Positions 51,554-60,759 of a stretch of DNA of 64,000 nucleotides are shown here, in pieces. The notes beneath the pieces are model-generated. The model was given only the letters and a program-made list of their open reading frames with translations, made no database searches and had not been told where the DNA came from. How positions within the stretch are numbered: position 1 is the stretch's first letter; the number at the start of each line of letters is the position of its first letter. This DNA comes from Phytophthora colocasiae (lineage: Eukaryota; Oomycota; Peronosporomycetes; Peronosporales; Peronosporaceae): the NCBI GenBank assembly GCA_018806915.1, contig JAGKQI010000102.1:248001-312000 (forward strand), given 5' to 3'. Made by a program: the position numbers and the translations under genes.

Positions 51554-54113
51554 GTCAACGAGAAACTGGTGACAGACAATGGAGATAAGCTAATTAGAAC
51601 TACAAAGAAGTTGGAAGAGAAATGGAGACTATTAACCTGAGCAGCACCAAACCGGGCACCGAGGATGTCGCTCTCTGCGCTCTGGAGCAAGTTCTCAAGT
51701 TGATCGCTGGCTTGAGCAATTTGTTCGTCGCACTTTGGAGAATTAAAACAAGTTAGTAAAACAGCTAAAATCAGCACAAAAAAGAGTAATCGCACTGACC
51801 TTGACGACCGCACTTTCGAAGTAGCTGCGCAAAACATGTTCCCTCTTTTTTCTTGCAGCAACCTAGAAAAATGGACCGTTAGTTTAACTTAAACCACTTT
51901 CGAGTGTGAGGAAATGACCACCAACCTTTTGTAAGTCCAGTGCACGCTGTTTCCTTTGCAACTTCTCTAACTCTTGATTCTTCTTCTCTAGCATCGTCAT
52001 GAGATTCTGAAGTTGTTGTGCATGGCTTTCCTTCAATGCCATCTGGGCTTGGTTGTGCTGATTAAGAAGACGCTCCCCAGTTTGTTGAATTTGCTGTTCA
52101 CTCTGCTTCATTACGTTCGCAGTAACTCTCACAGCTAGTGCAACCTCGATCCACTTTCTCAAAGCTCGCTGAGTGAGCTTCGAGGCACCATGAGCGAGAA
52201 TTTTGCGCAACAACTGCCTCTGCTTATGTCGTTGTCCTGCTCTCTCTATCCATATTCGAAAAAGCTTAGCTAGTAATGGTTGTTCAATTCTTTGACTGTA
52301 GTGACGCTCCGACATTCGTGTAAGCCGCATCTGCCTTTGCCGTTGGACCAACCTCTCTTTCCATCTTCGGAAAGAAATGGCTAGCAATGGCTGAACAATT
52401 CTTTGGTTGTGGTGACGCATTGCCATTCGTGCGAGGTGAATTTTGAGTTTACACCGTTCAACTCGCTGAACTTCGCTCAACTGGTAGCGTACTGAGCTCT
52501 TCTCTATGAAACGTTGCCAGTGTCGAAAAGCAGATTGTCTCGCTACCGTGGCTTTTCTGGTGATCAGTCGATGCAAAAGTTTGGATAGTTGTCGAGAATT
52601 CAAGTAATTACTACAAAGCGCAGCCCAGGTTTTCCGAACCAAACGTCTTTTGCCTCGCTGTTGGAAGGCATCAAGACGACAAACAATCACTTGGCCGCTC
52701 AATGCAGCGAAGGTTCGCCACCGGATAAAATACTGATCACGACGCAGTTTATCGAGTGCTGTACGGACTTGTACGAGTTGGTGACCTTTACGCTCTCGAT
52801 TTTCGTTTTGAATCCGAAGACCACGTTTCCAGCGAACAAATGTTTCAGTCATAATCTCGTTTCGTTTCCTTTTGATCGTCTGGCTAATGATCTTTTGCTG
52901 TAGAGCAGTTTTAGCCGCTTCTTGTCGTTCTGTTTTGATTGTTCGCGAGTGAGATCGAGCTAAATCGTTAAAACCAAGTTCCATCGCCTTAGAAAAGAAA
53001 CTGCGAGCTCTTGGAGGGTTGTTAGACTGACTTGAGCTACAAGAGTCGTTTTCATCCGAAAGTTCTGTTTGAATCGAGACCGAGAGGCTTGCTGGTACTG
53101 AATTTTGTGAAAAACTAGCTGCCTTCTCCATCATCGCCGGCAGTTCGTCTTCTTCATCTTCCTCGTCATTTCCATCACTTCTATCGGCTTGTTTTACACT
53201 ATCACGACCAGAAGATTTGTGTGTTTCGTTTGGCCACAGTGAACTTCTCCTGGAAGATGGCGATAGGTAACTTTCCTGGAATGTCGTATCCCCATTCAGA
53301 ACCTATTCAACAAGCATTCGTGAGTATAAAAAAATATTTCTGCAGTATCTTCATCCGACGTACATCGTTTACTTCTCGGATTCGCTGAGAAAGTCTCAGT
53401 TTTTCCATTTCCGCCAAGTTTCGCTGCTCCCTCGACTGTCGTACACTATTCGAAGCTCTGCTTGGATTTTCACTCTGGTTATAGCTAGCAACAGAAGAAT
53501 TTGCGTTGCGCTGCTTGAGCTTCCGATCGACATAGTCACTAAGTAGGGAATCGGTAGAGGCCTCGAGTAAAAATCGATTTAGTTGGTTCTTGGATTTTAA
53601 CGACGGCATTGAGCTGGCAGTAGAAGATATGGTGCTGCGATTCCGTGTTGCTTGAAGGTTGCTCTGAAGAGAAGTAGCGACAGAAGCGTTTGGGATTGAA
53701 GACTTACGATCTCCTCTCAATGTATCTAACGCTTTTCGAAATGCTCGTTTGCCACTAGGATCCATTGAGTTATCAGTCTCAATTGATTCTTGAACTGTTT
53801 TCTTCTGTGGATGAGGTATCAATTCGAATACGAAAGCGTTATGCGGACTACCGAAAGCAACACGATCTCCATGGACAACCACAGCTCCTTCTCGAGGTGC
53901 TACAACATCGTTCACGTAGCAGACAGCACTGACTGAGAACGGAACTAATGTTGCTGAAGCTTTATCGGAAGATAAGTTTAGCAGGGCATGAAGTTCCAGA
54001 ACACTAGCACCTGAAATCACCACATCACACGTCGTAGAACCTGAGCCAATGAGTGTCTTGGAACTACGTAGCTCTTGGCTACTCTCGACTTCCAGCGACC
54101 GCAAGAACGGCAT
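51496..54113 (-). CDS. FHA-domain protein with Sfi1-like centrin-binding repeats
   Basis: Exons 53364-54113, 51926-53302, 51800-51862 and one starting at 51732 join in phase 0. The N-terminal 110 residues resemble an FHA domain (SKTLIGSGSTTCDVVI, ELHALLNL, GDRVAFGSPHNAFVFEL), a phosphothreonine-binding module. Residues ~120-330 are Ser-rich and disordered. The next ~300 residues contain Trp-centred repeats spaced about 25-35 residues apart (FVRWKRGL, FIRWRTFA, FRHWQRFI, FRRWKERL, FRIWIERA, LRKWIEVA), the Sfi1/centrin-binding style, followed by a coiled coil. This suggests a basal-body or spindle-pole protein. The 3' end is uncertain: read-through to 51496, or a further splice (51637/51589) to a stop at 51305. 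Confidence 0.75.
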
Positions 54114-54355
54114 GAGACTTGCCTACTGATAGTTGAGAGCGACTGTTGAACTGTTGAACTGTGACTGGTTGGCGGTTGCAACTGAAGTGACACAAAAGAA
54201 TTCGATGGGGACGGACGATATCTCAAGAAGTCGTACATTTCACGGGAGCAAAAGCTCTGGTCGCAGACCTGCACTTCTATTCCCTGTCATTATTCCCAAC
54301 TCGAAAGTGGTCCACCGAACCAAGAGCGGCAGACGACAAATCCAATGCAACAAGC

Positions 54356-54849
54356 TTAAGCCTTGACGCGACGGCTGCGGATGGCCTTCTTCTGGAGGAC
54401 ACCTGTAGCAGTAATGACCGGAAATATTAGAACCTGTTCCTGAAAAAAAAAAAAAACTGTTGAAGCCTGTACGCACCCTTCTCGACCTTAGCGACCGTGG
54501 ACAGACGCGACCACTTCGCCAGAGCGGCCTTCTTCAGGTCGCGACGGTAGTAGTTGCGCGAGATGTTAGCACGGATGGTGTTGGCACCACCGCGAGCACC
54601 CTTGCGAAGGGGCACAGCGTTCACAGCCTTGGTGGGCTTCTTGGTGGCCTTCTCGATCTTGGTGGACAGAGTGATCTTCTTGTCAGCCAGCGAGATGTCC
54701 ACAGCCTTGGTGGAGGCCAGACCCGAGTACTTGCGGCAGTTGCGGTTCAACAGGTTGAACTTCTCGCGGGCGAACTCGTTGCCATTGCGCTTCACCAGGA
54801 AGGACGAGGTGTTCTTGGTCAGCAGCCACGTGAGGGTATCGCTCGACAT
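54356..54849 (-). CDS. RPL28: 60S ribosomal protein eL28
   Basis: Two exons, 54477-54849 and 54356-54402, joined at G/GT with a CTACAG acceptor, give 139 residues, the usual eL28 length. MSSDTLTWLLTKNTSSFLVKR at the start, NLLNRNCRKYSG, and the basic tail RNYYRRDLKKAALAKWSRL then QKKAIRSRRVK are characteristic. A cytosolic large-subunit protein. The intron has a long T-run (about 14) close to the branch-acceptor region. Confidence 0.95.
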
Positions 54850-55218
54850 CTGAGTAACATATTTTCATTATAATTTACTACCATTAGTGTTTTATATGGG
54901 ATGTAAGTTATCTATCGACATTAGCGTCACCTTTTCCGCTTCTTCGATGGAAATAATGGGATGGCGGAGGCTGTCGGCGATGGCAAGGCCAAGCGAGACG
55001 CTCGACCAATCGATCCAACCAGAACAGGGGATCGTTCCGGATTGGACAAAAAAGGAAACGTAAAAAGACTATGATAGGTTGAAAAGATTCGTCTTTTTTA
55101 CAGGTAAAAAGTCATTGAGTATACTCACGTTTTGTCAATTATTTATTTGAAAATATTTCGATGTCATTTTGTGCGGTTAGGATGCGCGTGGGTATCTCGC
55201 AGCGGTGCGTGCTGGTAC
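54850..55218. promoter_or_regulatory. Divergent promoter region, eL28 and GatA
   Basis: 369 bp separate the two start codons. A T-rich and A-rich stretch lies around 55084-55135, and inverted CCAAT-type words at about 55006 and 55034. A bidirectional promoter for one cytosolic and one mitochondrial translation gene is plausible. Confidence 0.4.
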
Positions 55219-57213
55219 ATGACAACTACTGCGCGTTCAAGGCTCATTCTAACGTGGTTACGTTCCTATAGACATGTCGCTCATGCAGCCAAGTCGGCAT
55301 GGCGTGACATTTCCTCCCGCAGTGTCAGTGATTGGTGCAATAAAACGCTTTTGACTGCGGCACAAGCACTGGCTGCAGGTGACGTCTCGGCCGTGGAGCT
55401 TACGCAGGCCTGCATCGACCAGGTGGAGAAGACCCGCGCCTTCAACATGTTTGTGGCTACGGATTTCGAGCGCGCATTACAATTGGCAAAGGCGTCCGAC
55501 GAGCGGCGTGCGACTGGAAAAGCACTAGGTCTACTGGATGGCATCCCTGTGGGCGTTAAGGATCTCTACTGCATGGAAAACACTCCTACCACTGCAGCTT
55601 CCAAGATACTGGATAGGTTTGTGTCTCCATACGAGTCGACAGCTACTCAGAGGTTGCTGGATCAAGGTGCTGTGCCTCTCGGAAAGCTCAACATGGATGA
55701 GTTCGCCATGGGCTCTGGTACGCTCTACTCCATATTCGGAGCCACCATTAACCCGTGGTCGAAGGGTCTTGGAGAGGATGCAGTGGTAGCTGGTGGAAGT
55801 TCAGGAGGAAGCGCTGCTGCAGTCGCGTCCGGATGCTGCTTTGCGGCGCTGGGATCGGATACGGGCGGCTCCGTGCGGCAGGTAGGCTGCCACAGATCAG
55901 CTATGGGAGGAGTGTCGATGTTTAATGCTCGTGGATTGTTGAGTGTAGCCTGCTGCATACTGTGGTATCGTCGGGCTAAAGCCATCGTATGGTCGTGTTT
56001 CCCGCCACGGCATGATTTCGTACGCAAGCTCGTTCGATACGCCTGGTATTTTCGCGAGATCGGTTGGGTAAGTACACGCTGGAGATGAAATGAGTTGTTC
56101 ATTTCGTGTTAATGGTGTCTATGGTGCGTTAGTGATGCCACCGCTGTCCTGAAAGCTATTGCTGGTCCCGATAGTATGGACTCGACTTGTATGACGGACG
56201 ATCTGCCTGAAAAATGGGTAAGATTCTGCTGTAGATAATTCCACGACGCCTAAAAGACTAAGCTGTTGTATATAGTGCTCTGACACAGTGGAGGCATCGC
56301 AGGAATCCAAGAAAGTTGACTTGGCTGGTGTTCGGGTAGGTATTCCTGCCGAGTACTTTGTCGAGGAACTGCCGGAGGAAATCCTGAACGTGTGGGACAA
56401 AGGAGTTGCCTGGCTGCGTGACGCCGGAGCTCAAGTTGTTAGCGTGTCACTGCCGACGACGAAGCTTTGCATCCCAGCTTATTACATCTTGGCTTGTGCT
56501 GAGGCATCGTCCAATCTGTCTCGATACGACGGCGTTCGCTACGGCTACAGGTACATTCTTGCAGTAGTTTTTGATGTTCCTGTCTGCAATATTCAGCTTG
56601 ACGTTGCATCTTTTATCAGGGCTAAGGACATTGCGCTGGAGACTCAAGAGGATCAGTCCGACGCTCTGCACGATCTGTACTGTAGAACACGATCGGAGGG
56701 TTTCGGAGAAGAAGTTCAGGTTGGTAAATACTTGCTATGTTGAGGGGTGATCGTCAAGATAACCGTGGAATTGACTGTTTATTGCAGCGCCGTATCCTGT
56801 CAGGCACTTTTGTTCTAAGTGCTGGTGCCATGAGTGACTACTACGAACGAGGGGTGATTGTGCGTCAACGCATTCGTCAGGACTTCCAGCGAGTGTTTCA
56901 GGACCAAGAAGTTGATGTGTTACTGACTCCTACAACCCCCTCCGGTCCGTTTCCAGTTCACAACACGCAGGCAAAGGAGGACCCTGTGAGTATGTATCTC
57001 AACGACGTTATGACCGTTCCCGCGAACATGGCTGGTGTGCCTTCCATCTCCATCCCAGCGGCATTAACGAGCGACGGTGACTACCCTCTCGGCCTACAAC
57101 TTATGGGTGCCCGTAAGACCGAAGAGCGACTACTTCAAGTGGCCAATGCTCTTGAGCAACATGCGAGCTTTAGTGATCTCATCCCCGCACGTGTGTACCA
57201 GACCGAGAGATAA
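55219..57213 (+). CDS. GatA: Glutamyl-tRNA(Gln) amidotransferase subunit A, mitochondrial
   Basis: Six exons (55219-55881, 55949-56067, 56133-56217, 56276-56550, 56620-56719, 56788-57213) give 555 residues. The amidase triad is visible: Lys114 in GVKDLY, cis-Ser194 in [11 protein letters not shown] and nucleophile Ser218 in DTGGSVRQ, 24 residues apart as in characterised GatA. Later blocks [13 protein letters not shown] and [14 protein letters not shown] fit. The N-terminus ([18 protein letters not shown]) is basic with no acidic residues, a good mitochondrial targeting peptide. With GatB and GatC it converts Glu-tRNA(Gln) to Gln-tRNA(Gln). I chose the ATG at MTTTARS over one 29 codons upstream. 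Confidence 0.95.
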
Positions 57214-57356
57214 ACGGGAAACAATAGAGAGCAAGGAAGCATCGGTATCCCGAGGTCCGAAGACGTTGGTTGCGGATATCATTTTTGATTCTTCAAAGTG
57301 CTCTATATCTTTTTTGCCCTTGGAAAAGTCACTTTGCATTATTCCTGCTGAAGAAC

Positions 57357-59777
57357 ATGTCGATCTCGGAACGGTCGAACGACTACGACACGAAGTTCGT
57401 GTCCGACCACGTTTTGGATGTCCACGTGCATCGCTTTCGTGCCATCTCGATCTCGTTGTTCCTGGCAGTCGCTTTTATCGTCGTGATTGTGCAGTTCGAA
57501 GGAGATGGAATCCAAATCGACACGTTCCGATCTGTTGATCTCGATGCAGCAGGGCAAAAGGATCTTCTGGATAAATACAACTCCATCTCCGCCGGACTCA
57601 CGACTCTGTTGATGAAGCCACTGGATGTTTTCTTAAGTATGGTAGTTGCTGTGGCTATTCTGTGCATCGCGACGAGATGGAGTCTACACAATGAAAACCA
57701 TCGAAGTTATGCCGTCATGGCGGTCATTGGAGTGCTCGGGTACATGATGAACACGGGATTCAGTGCACTTAATATGCAGGTATCCCCGGGGGAGATTCAA
57801 CCGAGGATTTCCCCTTCGGACCTCGCAGTTGAAACATTCAACGACACCAGTCAACCTTCAGACGACGTTGGCTTCTTTGCAACGTTCTCGAACGCTAGTT
57901 ACCGTGAAAACGCGGCTGGAAACAGCGTGTTCAACACCATTTTACGCAATTTGTTCGTCACCACTGCCAACATTCCAACATCCTGCAATATCAGCCAAGA
58001 CTACACCAGCCCGTATAAGGAAACGTATGCTCAATATGGTTTTCCGTCGCTCGCGTGGCAGCATCGAGCACTTTCGACTGCGTTAAAGCCGACAGACTCG
58101 ATAACGATGACCATGAACGCTGCTGAATCTGACCTACCGTCAGAAGATGAGTTGCCGATGAATGTGTCTATTGCGACCAACCTGGCAGTATACGCCTTGA
58201 TCACCACCAACAGCTTCCTCGGATGGTGGACCGACGAACAAGAGGCCTATAGTGGCGTGAATCCATGTCGTCAGGCCGTGAACCGTGAAGAACCGGTGGA
58301 GATGGTTAAGTGTTTAAACATGACCAGTCAATCAACAACGTTCCTGAGTGACGTTCATGGGGTTATCGTCGACTATTTCAGCATCGCAAGGAATGTTAGC
58401 ACCTCGAGTGACAAGGCAAAGATCGAGTTTTCGCACTTTAATCTGTCTGATACAGTGGAGTTCGACGCACTAACGATTGAGATTCCGGGTAAAAAGATGG
58501 TTCAACCAGGTACTACCAATAGCACGTATGATACGAATAGCTGCAACCCAGGAGCGTGTCTTGTGAAGCACGATGAGGCAGTGCTGGAATACACAGCGGC
58601 AGGGAAGCAAGTACCGGTCTACCCCCGTGTTCAAGCTCTTGCTATTTGTCTAAATGATCAAGGAGGAGAAGACTTAGTTGTGGACTTCAATTACAATCGG
58701 TCCAACGAGCTGTATCAGTCTTGCAAGCAACGGTCAAACACGTCCATGATCATTGTGAGTATGGGGAAGCGTGTCGAAGGAGATGCGTTCGAGGATCAGC
58801 CTGAAGGGAACGTAGGAGGACGAATGGTTAACGCTCAGATGGTGTATTCGCTCACTGTTGGACGGCTTTCATGGAGAGTGGAGGATCTAGCAGACGTATA
58901 CAACGCTACGTGCACGAGTGATGATGGTTGTCTTGGAATTCGCTTCCCTCTTGAACAAGCAAAGAACTCATCGACGAAGGATATGCTGATCGTCGGCAAC
59001 AACAGCATTCCGATGAATTTACTCAGCCCCATCAATTTGAACGTGCAATATTTCAAAGTGGGTTCCTCCAAATGGAAGATATTGGCATCAACTCTGGAAG
59101 AAACTCGAGGAGGGGATATGGAGAGTATGCCTGCAATTGAGCCTATTATTTTCCCAAGGAACTTCAAGACAATCAACTCGACGTTGGCAACGCACATGAG
59201 ATTCTCAGCGTCGTGCGACGTCCTTATCGATAGGCACTTGGCCAGAATCGAGGCGAACCACTTGTACCTCGAACACACACTCCAACCAGCGTATACGGCT
59301 GGCCTCTACTTTATCTTCCAAAACGCGATGGTCCACAGCAAACTTGATTCGAACTCCACTGCGTTTCCGACGAAAACAACCTTGGCGTTTTCGGCAAATA
59401 TCCAGAATATGCACGTGTTTGCATCTATTCCAACGACCAGTATGCTTCTGGCGATCGCAGGCTGTGTGGTGATGGTGCTGGGCGGTGTCACTATTGCTGT
59501 GTTTGGTACGCGTGGAGGACGTGCGTTGCATCATCATAGTACGGCGGTGACGGCAACGGAGGCAATCGCAAACCAAGACAAGTTCCCTCCTTTCATTTTG
59601 CAGATGAAATTGCGAGATGCTGTCACTGGGAAACTCGTGGACGTGTCCTTGGATTCACTTCGGGTGGAAAATATTGTTCTGGTTGATGAAGCAAACGATC
59701 ACCAGCACTTTGTGGTCGGGGGGCATCACGTTTGTATTCTTCAGGAGAAGGAAACTTTAGATACAGCGAGAGTTTGA
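57357..59777 (+). CDS. Four-pass membrane protein of an unnamed family (copy 1)
   Basis: A single exon of 806 residues from MSISERSNDY. Hydrophobic spans lie at about 29-46, 91-107, 118-136 and 693-716, so one ~560-residue loop separates spans 3 and 4. The loop has many N-glycosylation sequons (NDTSQ, NASY, NMTS, NVST) and paired cysteines, so it is probably extracellular; the cytosolic tail of ~90 residues is acidic and histidine-containing. Blocks such as YMMNTGFSALNMQV and EHTLQPAYTAGLYFIFQN are strongly conserved in the paralogue at 60760-63051. No enzyme or transporter motif is seen. It resembles nothing I can name; a surface or cell-wall role is possible but unproven. Confidence 0.85.
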   Translation: MSISERSNDYDTKFVSDHVLDVHVHRFRAISISLFLAVAFIVVIVQFEGDGIQIDTFRSVDLDAAGQKDLLDKYNSISAGLTTLLMKPLDVFLSMVVAVAILCIATRWSLHNENHRSYAVMAVIGVLGYMMNTGFSALNMQVSPGEIQPRISPSDLAVETFNDTSQPSDDVGFFATFSNASYRENAAGNSVFNTILRNLFVTTANIPTSCNISQDYTSPYKETYAQYGFPSLAWQHRALSTALKPTDSITMTMNAAESDLPSEDELPMNVSIATNLAVYALITTNSFLGWWTDEQEAYSGVNPCRQAVNREEPVEMVKCLNMTSQSTTFLSDVHGVIVDYFSIARNVSTSSDKAKIEFSHFNLSDTVEFDALTIEIPGKKMVQPGTTNSTYDTNSCNPGACLVKHDEAVLEYTAAGKQVPVYPRVQALAICLNDQGGEDLVVDFNYNRSNELYQSCKQRSNTSMIIVSMGKRVEGDAFEDQPEGNVGGRMVNAQMVYSLTVGRLSWRVEDLADVYNATCTSDDGCLGIRFPLEQAKNSSTKDMLIVGNNSIPMNLLSPINLNVQYFKVGSSKWKILASTLEETRGGDMESMPAIEPIIFPRNFKTINSTLATHMRFSASCDVLIDRHLARIEANHLYLEHTLQPAYTAGLYFIFQNAMVHSKLDSNSTAFPTKTTLAFSANIQNMHVFASIPTTSMLLAIAGCVVMVLGGVTIAVFGTRGGRALHHHSTAVTATEAIANQDKFPPFILQMKLRDAVTGKLVDVSLDSLRVENIVLVDEANDHQHFVVGGHHVCILQEKETLDTARV

Positions 59778-59969
59778 GCAATGTAATAACGCATTTTGGA
59801 ATTTGGTGCTCTGGCCAAGAATGAGTCAAATCTGTATTGTATCGACTTCAGACTTTCTCGCAAATTTTACTCTTGCTAGAACGCCAAGCGCTTCAGTGCA
59901 ATTCAGTCGACTAAAGCACGATGAGGAACTCGTAGATTGACTAGAGTGACGGGCATTACTCGCGTCTTC

Positions 59970-60203
59970 CTAGCGTGTTCCATCCCTTCTACACATACCG
60001 TTGTGCAGCACTCGCCATCCCTTGTTGTCGCAGTTTGCCTTGTTGAACTCGCATCTATTCGGGTAGGTCCAGCCGTTGCTTGCACAGACTTGGGTATTAT
60101 CACCGCCCAAGTCGCATCGAATGCTGGCTTTGCAGCTCCAATATTGAGCAGAGGTTCCGACAATCAGGAGCGAAACAAGCACGGACAGAATGGTGATCTT
60201 CAT
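59970..60203 (-). CDS. Secreted Kazal-like serine protease inhibitor
   Basis: 77 residues. The signal peptide is MKITILSVLVSLLIVGTSA; the mature part has one Kazal-type domain with the VCASNGWTYPNRCEF signature and six Cys, ending NGMC. I chose this start because upstream codons in the same frame (from 60377) lack any secretion-like feature. In oomycetes, secreted Kazal inhibitors (the EPI family) block host extracellular proteases. It lies antisense between two tandem membrane-protein genes, 192 bp from the upstream one's stop. Confidence 0.85.
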   Translation of the reverse strand: MKITILSVLVSLLIVGTSAQYWSCKASIRCDLGGDNTQVCASNGWTYPNRCEFNKANCDNKGWRVLHNGMCRRDGTR

Positions 60204-60759
60204 GGCTTCAGACTTCAGGCGTGTGGTGAGAGGTCTTCGGGACAACGACGTTCCTGGAAGTTTTTGGTGTGGTGTGTTGCTGGCAAAAGGCAAAGTGAAC
60301 AGCACAAAACTACAGTCAGCTCCTCGTAGCCGAGGAAGCTGCACTGGTCGTAATCGATGATGTCGTGAGTTACTCATCTAATCGTTATGCTGCATAACAA
60401 CTTCGAAGTAAAGTATAACTAATACAGTGAGCAGATCTCCATCATCGTCTTGCACTCCATATGATGAGGCACGCATGGTTGTTGTTTGTCTGTCATCATG
60501 ACTTAATGGCTCAATAGGTCCATTGCCCCTTCCTTGGAGTAAGCAAATACTAGTACTAGTATTGCATGAGGCAAACGATCACCAGCACTGGGTTCTTTAG
60601 GAAAAAAAACACTCAAAATACAGCAACATTACCGTTGTCTTCGAAATCATTCATTAATACGGTACCTGGGTACGACTGCTCTCCGATATCTTTGTGGCGT
60701 TGCTGGCTCAAGTGGTTTGAAAAGGTCACTCCCCTATAAACAACGCAGAGCACACGTCG
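60204..60759. other. Intergenic with a leftover of the tandem duplication
   Basis: At about 60570-60590 the word AGGCAAACGATCACCAGCACT nearly repeats a stretch near the 3' end of copy 1 (59692-59706 and neighbours). It looks like a stub left by the duplication that produced copy 2. The rest has no gene; it must contain the promoters of the Kazal gene and of copy 2. Confidence 0.45.

Noticed and set aside
54460..54873. A 137-codon plus-strand ORF opposite eL28
   Set aside because: Antisense of a conserved ribosomal protein gene.
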